Shown here: one piece after another, positions 53,268 through 62,157 of the stretch
Layout: each line of letters opens with the position of its first letter
Position numbering within the stretch: the first letter of the stretch is position 1
Source of the DNA: Venatoribacter pacificus
Lineage (GTDB): Bacteria > Pseudomonadota > Gammaproteobacteria > Pseudomonadales > Oceanobacteraceae
Reading direction: 5' to 3'
NCBI RefSeq assembly: GCF_025318105.1
Contig: NZ_JAOANI010000022.1
Location: forward strand, 155,873-219,872
DNA length: 64,000 nucleotides
The notes under the pieces: generated by a model
What the model saw: the letters and a program-made list of their open reading frames with translations, nothing else
Told to the model about the DNA's origin: nothing
The model's database searches: none
Made by a program: the position numbers and the translations under genes

Positions 53268-53350
53268 GGTACTGATAAATAAAGGTACCGATAAACAGAT
53301 CACCTCTGCTCTCCTGCCAATCTTGACCCAATCATTATTGACCCAATCAT
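53268..53350. promoter_or_regulatory. two pairs of tandem direct repeats before azlC
   Basis: GGTACTGATAAA (53268) and GGTACCGATAAA (53284), 16 bases apart; then TTGACCCAATCAT at 53323 and again at 53338, 15 bases apart. They are near helical pitch spacing, so they may be regulator sites for azlCD or the divergent nuclease. Otherwise the 333-base gap (53042-53374) holds nothing recognised. Confidence 0.45.
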
Positions 53351-53374
53351 CCATTCACGGCCGCCACTTCTGAT

Positions 53375-54076
53375 ATGACGCTTTCTCCGCTTAACACGCT
53401 GGTGCTGCGCACCTCGCTGCCTGTGATGTTTGGCTATCTGCCTTTGGGAGCCGCATTCGGCGTATTGTTCAGCGAGCTGGATCACCACTGGCTGTACGCC
53501 ACCGCGATGGGGCTGTTTATTTACGCCGGTGCCGGACAATTTCTGGCGGTGGGATTACTGGCCAACCAGGCAACGCTGACCGAAATGGCCGTGGCCACCC
53601 TGCTGATTAACTCGCGCCATATATTTTACGGCCTGTCATTAATCAGCCGTATGCCCAACCGGGGCTGGCGCCGCCTGTATCAGATTTTTGGCCTCACCGA
53701 TGAAACCTACTCGCTGATTACTGCCACATCGCTGCCGGCGGATATCGACCGCGGCCAGTTCCAGCTGCGGGTAACCGCCATCAATCAGTTGTACTGGTTA
53801 GTGGGGTGCACCGTCGGTGCCTGGCTCGGCAGCCAGCTGGAATTCTCAACCGATGGCATCGCCTTTGTATTACCGGCACTGTTTATGGTGCTGACCATCG
53901 AGCAGTACAAACACCTGCGCGATATCCGCCCTTTTGTTGCCGCTCTGGCCATTGGCCTCGGAACGTTACTGCTGATCAGCCGCGAACAGATGCTGCTGAT
54001 TGCCATTCTGCTCAGCCTCAGTGTACTGATGATGCAATACGCCGCGCGCCGCACACACAAGGGGCCTGAGGCATGA
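53375..54076 (+). CDS. azlC: AzlC family branched-chain amino acid exporter subunit
   Basis: Protein of 233 aa with about six or seven hydrophobic helices; AzlC motifs GYLPLGAAFGVLF and GAGQFLAVGLL, then NSRHIFYGLSLI. With AzlD it exports branched-chain amino acids or analogues. The ribosome site before the ATG is weak. The 3' end overlaps azlD by four bases. Confidence 0.9.
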   Translation: MTLSPLNTLVLRTSLPVMFGYLPLGAAFGVLFSELDHHWLYATAMGLFIYAGAGQFLAVGLLANQATLTEMAVATLLINSRHIFYGLSLISRMPNRGWRRLYQIFGLTDETYSLITATSLPADIDRGQFQLRVTAINQLYWLVGCTVGAWLGSQLEFSTDGIAFVLPALFMVLTIEQYKHLRDIRPFVAALAIGLGTLLLISREQMLLIAILLSLSVLMMQYAARRTHKGPEA

Positions 54077-54399
54077 ACGAATTCTGGTATCTGAGTAGCG
54101 TAATTGCGCTGCTGGCGGGCGTTACCTTCCTGACCCGTGCCCTGCCTTTTATGCTACTCGGCCGGGTGGCCGACCACCCGCTGCTGGAACACCTCGGCCG
54201 TTTTCTGCCGCCCATCGTCATGGTGCTGCTGGTGATTTATTCGTTTAAAAACGACGTAGCATTCTCACTGGATTTTCTGCCCGAACTGGGTTGCCTGCTG
54301 CTGGTAACGGCGCTGCACCTGGCGTTCCGCCAGGCGCTGATCAGTATTGTCGGAGGGACGGCGATGTATATGCTGCTGGTGCAGATGGGTGTGGGTTAA
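54073..54399 (+). CDS. azlD: AzlD family protein
   Basis: Small partner of AzlC, 108 aa with about four hydrophobic helices; family segment TRALPFMLLG and PPIVMVLLVIYS. ATGA overlap with azlC shows translational coupling. Together they form the export pair. Confidence 0.9.
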   Translation: MNEFWYLSSVIALLAGVTFLTRALPFMLLGRVADHPLLEHLGRFLPPIVMVLLVIYSFKNDVAFSLDFLPELGCLLLVTALHLAFRQALISIVGGTAMYMLLVQMGVG

Positions 54400-54421
54400 T
54401 TAGCCTGAGCTTTAAACGACG

Positions 54422-55132
54422 TTAATACGCTGCTTTGCGAAAAACACAGTCGCGATGAAACTCTAAAAAACCTAAATGTTGCTGCGTGAGGTGTATGTTC
54501 ATATCGCTTCGAATGCCCAAAACATCCGGGTGAGATAACTGCGGTGAAAGCACTATATCACCGTTATTTTTGAAGCTAATAAATCCACCGTCGAACGCTT
54601 TATCCAGCGTAGGTAAAAGGAGCAAGCCGTTAAAGTGATCAAGCTTTTCCGCATTGCTAGACACACGCCAAGGTTTAATATGCGATGCGACCAAAAAGCT
54701 AACATCTTGATAGCCCGTCACCGCGCATCCTTGCCAATAGCCGATAAGCCTTGTGCGAAAATCCCCCTGTCCTATGCGAGTTTTAACGAGACGACTTTTT
54801 TCGGTTTCACTGATATTAGGTTGTCGAAAAATATCATCAATGTCGGCTTCTATATCCGAGTCAAACCCCGCTTTTAAATAATCAGCAAAGCGATTCAATG
54901 CACTGCTGTACATAGATTTACCAACCGTGTTGCGCTCTACAAAGATGGGTAACTGCTTCAGCTGCTCTGCCACAACGTGAAATTGGGCGAGACCAGAGAT
55001 AGACGTTAGAGGACCGTCGATCAAACCCGCACTTTGCGCCCATTCAGACATAACGCCTTGTACACTCGATAGATATTTTTTCGCTGAAGCATCCGATAGC
55101 CCCTGTGCTCGCATCCATTCATCAAAGGTCAT
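54422..55132 (-). CDS. HNH endonuclease
   Basis: ATG 55132 has AGGA eight bases upstream; a TTG further out is less likely. Product of 236 aa. Residues about 1-125 are helical and unassigned. The C-terminal half (about 130-236) is an HNH_2-type nuclease: WQGCAVTGYQDVSFLVASHIKPW (split GCAVTGYQD, ASHIKPW), NGLLLLPTLDKAFDGGFISF with the N and following H-like positions. It is AT-richer than its neighbours, suggesting recent transfer. Possibly a defence or restriction-type nuclease; no partner is visible. Confidence 0.82.
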   Translation of the reverse strand: MTFDEWMRAQGLSDASAKKYLSSVQGVMSEWAQSAGLIDGPLTSISGLAQFHVVAEQLKQLPIFVERNTVGKSMYSSALNRFADYLKAGFDSDIEADIDDIFRQPNISETEKSRLVKTRIGQGDFRTRLIGYWQGCAVTGYQDVSFLVASHIKPWRVSSNAEKLDHFNGLLLLPTLDKAFDGGFISFKNNGDIVLSPQLSHPDVLGIRSDMNIHLTQQHLGFLEFHRDCVFRKAAY

Positions 55133-55615
55133 GCAGTGATTCCTAATCAAGTGACATCGGCAATCTACCCTCTAGAGTGGCTTCTATCAATTAATCCCTA
55201 CCCGTTAAACCCTATCAGCCGATGAGTTTTCCTCAACCAATCATCAGCTTACTCACAAAGTTACTCACACCTCCGACTTTATTTTTCCACAAGTCAACTC
55301 TTGACAGATTATTTTAATAACCAATCTTAAGCCCCTGAATTTATTTCGAATAATCACTTCAAACCCTTGTGATATCTGGATTTTTCTGAGTTTTCGAATT
55401 TGTACCGGCAACGGTTAAACTTTCATCAATCTGTCACACTGGCCCGTCTTGTCTTACCTACAGCCATTCACTCAGATGTTACTCACAAAGTTACCCACAG
55501 ATTCTGGGCATAACGTCGCGATTTATAGGCAGCAAAATAGGCAGATGAGCAATTGCGCCGCGGCTGATACAATAAGCGCCTTTATTTTTCAGCCGTTGAT
55601 CAGACGAGGGACACC
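55133..55615. promoter_or_regulatory. ilvD upstream region with DnaA-box-like repeats
   Basis: No supported gene in 483 bases. TTACTCACAAAGTTACTCACA (as two parts, near 55249 and 55261) and TTACTCACAAAG followed by TTACCCACAGATTCTGGGCA (55480-55510) belong to the motif family at 11.9 and 50.4 kb. AT-rich between them. Includes the ilvD promoter. Confidence 0.5.
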
Positions 55616-57451
55616 ATGCCTGAATACCGTTCAAAGACCTCCACCGCAGGTCGCAATATGGCCGGAGCCCGTGCTCTGTGGCGCGCTACCGGGATGAAAG
55701 ATGACGATTTCCAGAAGCCGATCATTGCCGTGGCTAACTCTTTCACTCAGTTTGTGCCGGGTCATGTGCACCTGAAAGACCTGGGTCAGCTGGTTGCGCG
55801 TGAGATTGAAAGAGCCGGTGGTGTGGCGAAAGAGTTCAACACCATCGCCGTGGATGACGGTATCGCCATGGGTCACGACGGTATGCTGTACAGCCTGCCA
55901 TCGCGTGAAGTGATTGCCGATTCGGTTGAGTACATGGTGAACGCGCACTGCGCCGATGCCATCGTCTGTATTTCCAACTGCGACAAGATCACTCCGGGAA
56001 TGCTGTTGGCGTCGCTGCGCCTGAACATTCCGGTGATCTTTGTGTCCGGTGGCCCGATGGAAGCCGGTAAAACCAAGCTGTCTGAGCACAAGCTGGATCT
56101 GGTGGATGCGATGGTGATCGCCGCCGACGATTCTGCCAGCGACGAGAAAGTGGCCGAATACGAGCGCAGCGCCTGCCCGACCTGTGGCTCCTGCTCCGGT
56201 ATGTTTACCGCGAACTCGATGAACTGCTTAACCGAAGCGCTGGGTCTGGCTCTGCCGGGTAACGGCTCGCTGCTGGCGACCCACGCCGACCGCGAACAGC
56301 TGTTCCTCGAAGCCGGTCGCCGCATCGTGGAAATCACCAAGCGTTATTACGAGCAGGATGACGAATCTGTCCTGCCGCGTTCTATCGCCAGCTTTAAAGC
56401 GTTCGAAAACGCGATGACGCTGGATATCGTGATGGGTGGTTCAACAAACACCATTCTGCACTTGCTGGCAGCCGCTCAGGAAGCCGAGTGCGACTTCGAT
56501 CTGAAAGACATCGACCGCCTGTCCCGCGTCGTTCCGCAGCTGTGTAAAGTGGCACCGAACTCGCCGCTGTACCATATGGAAGACGTACACCGCGCCGGTG
56601 GCATTATGGGTATTCTGGGTGAAATCGACCGCGCCGGTCTGCTGCACAGCGATCTGCCAACCGTACACAGCAAGACCATGAAAGAAGCGCTGGATAAGTG
56701 GGACATCATGCGCAACCCAAGCGAAGATGTGGTTAAGTTCTATAAAGCCGGTCCGGCGGGTATTCCGACGCAAACCGCGTTCAGCCAGAGCACCCGCTAC
56801 CCTACTCTGGACGGCGACCGTGATAACGGCTGTATCCGTAACCTCGAACATGCCTACTCAAAAGAAGGCGGCCTGGCGGTACTGTACGGCAACATCGCGC
56901 TCGATGGCTGTGTGGTAAAAACCGCCGGTGTGGATGAATCTATTCTGGTATTCCAGGGCAAGGCGAAAATCTTCGAAAGCCAGGACGATGCGGTAAAAGG
57001 CATTCTGGCCGATGAAGTGGTGGCCGGTGATATCGTCATTATCCGCTACGAAGGCCCGAAAGGTGGTCCGGGTATGCAGGAAATGCTGTATCCGACGTCT
57101 TATCTGAAGTCCAAGGGTCTGGGCAAAGCCTGTGCGCTGCTGACCGATGGTCGTTTCTCCGGTGGTACGTCTGGTCTGTCGATTGGTCACTGCTCTCCGG
57201 AAGCGGCGGCTGGCGGAGCTATTGGCCTGCTGCGGGATGGCGATATCGTTAACATCGACATCCCGAACCGCGCGATTAATGTTGACCTGAGCACTGAAGA
57301 ACTGGCGCACCGTCGTCACGAACAGGACCAGAAAGGCTGGAAACCAGCGGCCGAGCGCCCACGCAAAGTGAGCACTGCACTGAAGGTTTACGCCAAGTTC
57401 GCTACCAGCGCCGATAAAGGTGCAGTACGCGATAAGAGCCTGCTCGACTGA
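55616..57451 (+). CDS. ilvD: dihydroxy-acid dehydratase
   Basis: Complete enzyme of 611 aa that converts dihydroxyisovalerate or dihydroxymethylvalerate to keto acids for valine, isoleucine and leucine synthesis. Fe-S ligands are visible in VCISNCDKITPGM and ACPTCGSCSGMF, and the active-site TDGRFSGGTSGLSIGH (split TDGRFSGG, LSIGH) near the C-terminus. Cytoplasmic. GAGGGACACC precedes the ATG. A terminator follows. Confidence 0.96.
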   Translation: MPEYRSKTSTAGRNMAGARALWRATGMKDDDFQKPIIAVANSFTQFVPGHVHLKDLGQLVAREIERAGGVAKEFNTIAVDDGIAMGHDGMLYSLPSREVIADSVEYMVNAHCADAIVCISNCDKITPGMLLASLRLNIPVIFVSGGPMEAGKTKLSEHKLDLVDAMVIAADDSASDEKVAEYERSACPTCGSCSGMFTANSMNCLTEALGLALPGNGSLLATHADREQLFLEAGRRIVEITKRYYEQDDESVLPRSIASFKAFENAMTLDIVMGGSTNTILHLLAAAQEAECDFDLKDIDRLSRVVPQLCKVAPNSPLYHMEDVHRAGGIMGILGEIDRAGLLHSDLPTVHSKTMKEALDKWDIMRNPSEDVVKFYKAGPAGIPTQTAFSQSTRYPTLDGDRDNGCIRNLEHAYSKEGGLAVLYGNIALDGCVVKTAGVDESILVFQGKAKIFESQDDAVKGILADEVVAGDIVIIRYEGPKGGPGMQEMLYPTSYLKSKGLGKACALLTDGRFSGGTSGLSIGHCSPEAAAGGAIGLLRDGDIVNIDIPNRAINVDLSTEELAHRRHEQDQKGWKPAAERPRKVSTALKVYAKFATSADKGAVRDKSLLD

Positions 57452-57514
57452 TCCTGTTCTGATTCCGACCGGAGATTGACCTGTGGGGCGATCTTCGCTC
57501 AGGAACCCTTTATA

Positions 57515-57554
57515 ATGCCTGCACTCATTATTGTTATGGTGCAGGCATTTTTTT
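57515..57554 (+). terminator. intrinsic terminator of ilvD
   Basis: ATGCCTGCAC (57515-57524), loop, GTGCAGGCAT (57539-57548), T7. Confidence 0.9.
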
Positions 57555-57586
57555 ATGCGTATGCCGCACGTTTTCAGGATTATTTC

Positions 57587-58822
57587 ATGCTGCGCTTTTC
57601 TTTTAATACCCCGTTGCTTAGCCATTTTGTTGCTGGTTTTATCATGCTGTCGCTGCTCGGAGGCTGCGCCAGCCAACGTATAGCCAACGAAGACAGCGTA
57701 TCGCTGGCGACCAATGAAAAGGTCAGCCAACTGGGCAATGATTCCGAGCGCGCACTCAGCGAGGCCGAAGCCGCCTTTACCACCGCCAGTAATGAAGACC
57801 TGACGTTCTACGCACCATTACACATGGAGCAGATTCAACAAGCGTTAAAGCAGGCGCGCAGCCACGAACTGGCCGGCGATTCCCGTGGTTGTATTGAATC
57901 GTCTGCACGGGTGCTGAGCCTGCTCGACAGCGCGCTGAAGAATAAAGCGCGGGCACAGACGGCACTGTCGCCATTATTTGCTCAGAAGACGGTATTGGAT
58001 GAAATCAAAGCCGGCAGTGTGATGAGCGCTCAATATCAACGCGATATGAAAGAGCTGCGCTCGCTGATCAGCCTGATTGAAGCCGGAGAAGGCAGCAAAG
58101 TGATCGACAGATCAGCGCATGTACTGAAAGCCCTGCAGCAGCTGGAACTGGATACCATGCTGCGTCTGCACTGGCAGCCAGCCAGCGAAACGCTGGCAAA
58201 AGCTGACGATGAAAACGCGGCCAAACACGCACCGGCTACTTTCAGTGATGCCGAACTGCAGGTGGAGAACGCCGCACAAATTATTCGCCGTCATTATCAG
58301 GACCGTGCACTGGCAGAAAGCACCGGCAAAGAGGCTCTGCGCGCAGCACAACATGCGCTGTATATCGCCCGTGAAGCGAAAGCGATTACTCGTCTGGATT
58401 CTGCTCAGGCAGAGCAGGCAGCACTGGAATTTGAGGGTTATCTGCACCAGTTAAGCGAAACGCTGAACGCCGGAGATATGCGCAATATGGCGCTGAAAGA
58501 TCAAACCCTGGCGATTATTCAACATGCTGAAGAGCAGGCGCGGAAAGCAGCGGCTAAACACAATGCACAGGCAACACCTGTTGTGTTGCAGCCTGTTGCA
58601 GAGAATCCCATGACGGCCGAAAGCCCGCTTGAAGCAACATCAGAAAAAACATCAGAAAAAACATCAGAAAAAACATCAGAAAAAACATCAGAAAAAACAT
58701 CAGAAAAAACATCAGAAGTAACACAAGCAATAACGACAGAAGTAACGCCGGACGCTGAGACAGAAGCCGCAGCGGAACCAACGCCGGATCAGAATCCTGC
58801 GCCAGACAACACTCAGCGTTAA
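57587..58822 (+). CDS. lipoprotein with TSEK tandem repeats
   Basis: Start ATG 57587 (CAGGA upstream, beyond the ilvD terminator) yields a lipobox LLGGC, Cys at about residue 27. Product of 411 aa. Residues about 40-330 are helical and Gln/Ala/Glu-rich with coiled-coil character, reminiscent of DUF4398-type lipoproteins. Near the C-terminus six copies of Thr-Ser-Glu-Lys and one Thr-Ser-Glu-Val form a charged linker, followed by an acidic Thr/Ala/Glu tail. Probably an envelope protein of uncertain function. Confidence 0.7.
   Translation: MLRFSFNTPLLSHFVAGFIMLSLLGGCASQRIANEDSVSLATNEKVSQLGNDSERALSEAEAAFTTASNEDLTFYAPLHMEQIQQALKQARSHELAGDSRGCIESSARVLSLLDSALKNKARAQTALSPLFAQKTVLDEIKAGSVMSAQYQRDMKELRSLISLIEAGEGSKVIDRSAHVLKALQQLELDTMLRLHWQPASETLAKADDENAAKHAPATFSDAELQVENAAQIIRRHYQDRALAESTGKEALRAAQHALYIAREAKAITRLDSAQAEQAALEFEGYLHQLSETLNAGDMRNMALKDQTLAIIQHAEEQARKAAAKHNAQATPVVLQPVAENPMTAESPLEATSEKTSEKTSEKTSEKTSEKTSEKTSEVTQAITTEVTPDAETEAAAEPTPDQNPAPDNTQR
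58637..58720 (+). repeat. 12-bp tandem repeat (ACATCAGAAAAA)
   Basis: Six exact copies plus a seventh ending in GTA; each codes Thr-Ser-Glu-Lys. In-frame copy-number change would only lengthen or shorten the linker. Confidence 0.92.
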
Positions 58823-58831
58823 CGCGTCAGC

Positions 58832-60121
58832 TCAATCAGCATGAATGCCGTATTCAAAACCTTTAATGCGTAAGCCCCGGTCAATATAGTCGTTCACATG
58901 CACACCAAAACAGCCGCTGCGGAATACTCCCTGTGGCTGATAAAGCACGCCACGGTCATCCTCCGGCGCCATGGATAAGTTCACGATACGTTCCGGTTGT
59001 GGCTGTTTATCGGGGCCGAGGATCATGATGACTTTGGGTTTCAGCTGATAACCCGGATCTGCGGATAAAATAATACCGACTTCGCCATTACTCATTTCCA
59101 ATAAATAACCCGGCGGGTACAGCCCGATCATAGAAATAAATTTGCGCACTAATTCTTCATCAAACTGAGTGCCGCGATTATTGTTCAATATTCGCATCGC
59201 ATCCAGCGACGACATACCCGGCTTATAACAACGGTCACTGGTCATCGCATCGTAAGCATCGGCAACGGTCACAATACGGGTAAACAGCGACAGTTTGGTG
59301 CTATCGATTCCACGCGGATAGCCTTTACCATCCAACCGTTCATGATGGCTGAAAGCCACATCAACAGCACCGGGATAAATATCGGAACGGCCCATTAATA
59401 ATTGTTTGGCGTAAAGCGTATGGCGCGCCATTTCGGCAAACTCTTCCGGGTCCAGAGGACCAGGCTTATTCAGAATCTCCGTCGGAACTTTCATTTTACC
59501 AATATCATGCATCAAGCCGCAGATGCCGAGATTTTCCAGCTCAAAAGGTGCCAGATCCATTTGCTTACCCAAAGCAATGGATAACAGGCAAACGTTAACC
59601 GAATGCTCGGCGGTATATTCATCCTGATGCTTTAAACGCGTCAGCCAGAGAATGGCATTGGGATTATTAACAACACGATCGACGCAATCTTTAACTGCGG
59701 CCTGAGCCGTTTTAAGATTAAACGCCTGGCCTAACTGGGCACTGGCCAGCAGACGTTTTATCTGCAGCTTGGTGGTTTGATAGGTTCGATTGGCAGCGCT
59801 GAGCTGTTGCGCCATTTCCTGTTTTTCAACGTAGCGGGTTCGCTTCTGCGGGGCGATTTTGCCTTTATCATCCAGCTCGTTCCATTCTTCCTCGACCACG
59901 TCAACCATGACCCACTGACAGAGGGTCTGAATGAGTAATAAGTCGTCATCGTTTTCCAGTAAGAATCCCTGGAAAAGAAAAGGCGATTCTGTCCACGGCC
60001 GGTCCAGCTCAACAATGTACATCCCGGCTGTAAGCTCCGACACTTCCATTCGCTTGCGCGTGTGTCGCTTATTGATCTGAAATTTACGGCCATTACGTGT
60101 CGTTGTAATGGATCCGATCAC
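58832..60121 (-). CDS. HD-GYP cyclic-di-GMP phosphodiesterase
   Basis: Product of 429 aa (GTG 60121; ATG 60049 is an alternative). N-terminal DUF3391 region about 25-135, then the HD-GYP domain with HD at 205-206 in MHDIGKMK, HHE at 259-261 and GYP at 267-269 in DGKGYPRGI. All metal ligands are present, so it should hydrolyse c-di-GMP to GMP. No membrane helix. Likely affects motility or biofilm. It lies convergent with the TSEK lipoprotein. Confidence 0.92.
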   Translation of the reverse strand: MIGSITTTRNGRKFQINKRHTRKRMEVSELTAGMYIVELDRPWTESPFLFQGFLLENDDDLLLIQTLCQWVMVDVVEEEWNELDDKGKIAPQKRTRYVEKQEMAQQLSAANRTYQTTKLQIKRLLASAQLGQAFNLKTAQAAVKDCVDRVVNNPNAILWLTRLKHQDEYTAEHSVNVCLLSIALGKQMDLAPFELENLGICGLMHDIGKMKVPTEILNKPGPLDPEEFAEMARHTLYAKQLLMGRSDIYPGAVDVAFSHHERLDGKGYPRGIDSTKLSLFTRIVTVADAYDAMTSDRCYKPGMSSLDAMRILNNNRGTQFDEELVRKFISMIGLYPPGYLLEMSNGEVGIILSADPGYQLKPKVIMILGPDKQPQPERIVNLSMAPEDDRGVLYQPQGVFRSGCFGVHVNDYIDRGLRIKGFEYGIHAD

Positions 60122-60177
60122 TGATAAATACCTTTGTTATTATTGTTATTTTAGAGGTTAGCAGCACGCTTGGCACT

Positions 60178-61611
60178 TTATTCTCTGCGGGAGATTTGTA
60201 GCCTGCTTTTGCCATCTTTTGTTTCAAACTGCAACCGGCAGTCAATAGCGGACGGAATTTCGGCCGGGTGATGGGTGACATATAACAGGGTTGTTGCACG
60301 TTGCTCTGCCAGCCGATTAATAAAGGCTAACACCAGCATGCGACTGGGATCATCCAGCCCCTGGCAAGGTTCATCCAGAATCAGTAACGGTGGTTGCTTA
60401 ATTAACGCGCGCGCAATCAGCACCAGGCGCTGCTCGCCATAGGAGAGGTGCTGCAGGCTTTGGTTGGCTTTATGACGCAGACCGATTATATCCAGCCACT
60501 GCAAGGCCAGTTGTTTATCGTCATCACCGGTTGCCTGATACAGGCCAATGCTGTCATACAGTCCTGAAATAACGGTACTCAGCACGTTAGTGGTCGCGCG
60601 GTATTCCCATTGCAGTGAAGCCGACACCAGACCGATGTGTTTTTTAATATCCCAGATGCTTTCACCGCGTCCGCGCTGCATGCCGAACAGACGCAGGTCG
60701 TTGCGGTAACACTGTGGATTATCGCCAGTGATCAATTGCAGCAGACTGGTTTTACCACTGCCGTTCGGCCCCTGAATGGCCCAGTGCTCGCCGGCTTCAA
60801 CACGCCAGTTAAGGCCGCTGAACAGTTCCCGTTCGTCATAGCGGATGGCAACGTCTTTCATACCGACCAGAGGTTCGCCTTCAGCCAGCTGCAGGGCTGA
60901 ACGCCCGGCTGCAGGGAAGTCCGGCAGCGGCCGGTCAAAGTGCATCAGTCCGCGCAGTTCCGGCTGTGCCAGTACATCGTCTTTTGTCCCCTGATACAGC
61001 AACCGGGCATCGTGCATAAAAGCAACGTGCGTGATCCAGCCGGGTAATTCGTCCAGACGGTTAGCCACCCACAACAACGCCAGCCCCTGCTGCTGTAATT
61101 CATACAGCGCGTCAGATACCGCTGCCCGGCTGCTTTGATCCAGCCCTTCCAGCGGCTCATCCAGCACCAGTAAATCCGGCTTATTGCGTACCGCATGAAT
61201 CAGCAGCACTTTACGGCTCTCGCCGGTGGATAACGAGCGGAAGCCCTGATTGAGCAAGTGGCGGATGCCCAGACGCTCAATCCAGCTATCCACTTCGGTA
61301 AGTGGCGCGAGAAAGTCGCGGATTAATGTGCCTTTATCCGGCGCATCATTCAGATCACTCTCGTCATCATGGCGCTCCTGTTCAATCTGCGCGGCCTGCG
61401 CCTCCAGCGAGACATAAGCCACCGATGCCGGTAAATCGCAGGCTTCGCCATGGCTGAGCACCACCTGGTCACCAGCCAGCGCCGACAGAACGGTTTTACC
61501 GCTGCCGTTGGTTCCGGTGATCGCCCAGTACTCTCCCGGATTCAGCTGCCACTGATCCACCTGCAAGTTCCGACCGTCGTGCAAACGCGCCTGTATTGCT
61601 GAAAAACGCAT
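60178..61611 (-). CDS. ABC-type double ATPase, ModF-like
   Basis: Product of 477 aa with two ATP-binding cassettes in one chain. Walker A motifs GTNGSGKTVL (about 34-43) and GPNGSGKTSL; signatures LSTGESRK and LSYGEQRLV; Walker B LLVLDEPLEGLDQ and LLILDEPCQGLDD. No membrane part. This is the ModF/PhrA arrangement, formerly linked to molybdate transport or photorepair; the real role is unclear. It ends next to the HIT gene with 7 bases between. Confidence 0.86.
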   Translation of the reverse strand: MRFSAIQARLHDGRNLQVDQWQLNPGEYWAITGTNGSGKTVLSALAGDQVVLSHGEACDLPASVAYVSLEAQAAQIEQERHDDESDLNDAPDKGTLIRDFLAPLTEVDSWIERLGIRHLLNQGFRSLSTGESRKVLLIHAVRNKPDLLVLDEPLEGLDQSSRAAVSDALYELQQQGLALLWVANRLDELPGWITHVAFMHDARLLYQGTKDDVLAQPELRGLMHFDRPLPDFPAAGRSALQLAEGEPLVGMKDVAIRYDERELFSGLNWRVEAGEHWAIQGPNGSGKTSLLQLITGDNPQCYRNDLRLFGMQRGRGESIWDIKKHIGLVSASLQWEYRATTNVLSTVISGLYDSIGLYQATGDDDKQLALQWLDIIGLRHKANQSLQHLSYGEQRLVLIARALIKQPPLLILDEPCQGLDDPSRMLVLAFINRLAEQRATTLLYVTHHPAEIPSAIDCRLQFETKDGKSRLQISRRE

Positions 61612-61618
61612 GAAAACC

Positions 61619-61963
61619 TCAGCCCGGAGGCCAGCTCAGTGGACGGCCACCAATAATATGCAGATGCAGGTGGAAGACCGTTTGTCCCGCACCCTCACCG
61701 TTGTTAACCACCAGACGGTATTTATCGCCCAGCCCTTCCTGCTCAGCGATTTTACTCGCGGTCAGCATCAGATGTCCGAGTAATGCCTGATCTTCTGCTG
61801 TGGCATCGCACAGGCGCGGAATTGGCTTACGCGGAATCAGCAGAATGTGCATGGGCGCCGCAGGGTAGAGATCGCGGAACGCCATGCAAACATCATCTTC
61901 ATAAACCACCGTCGCAGGCAGCTCGCCGCGGATAATTTTGCCAAAAATCGTATCTTCAGACAT
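61619..61963 (-). CDS. hinT: HIT-family purine nucleoside phosphoramidase (HinT)
   Basis: Protein of 114 aa with the triad motif HLHLHIIGG near the C-terminus (about 99-103) and N-terminal IFGKIIRGELP. HinT hydrolyses AMP-lysine-type phosphoramidates. AAGGAG precedes the ATG. It lies just before the double ATPase on the same strand. Confidence 0.92.
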   Translation of the reverse strand: MSEDTIFGKIIRGELPATVVYEDDVCMAFRDLYPAAPMHILLIPRKPIPRLCDATAEDQALLGHLMLTASKIAEQEGLGDKYRLVVNNGEGAGQTVFHLHLHIIGGRPLSWPPG

Positions 61964-62157
61964 GTGAAACTCCTTTACTGGAAGCCGTCACCATAGGAAA
62001 AATTGATGATTCTGACAATGAGCATTTGTTTCATCTCAGGTTCCTTTCGTCGCAAACATCACGCGGCTTCTAATGACCATGACAGCGCAGCGGCGCTTAT
62101 GTACGATGGTTTCACTAAAATAATAAGCTTCAATAATACTCACCACAGGAACCAACC

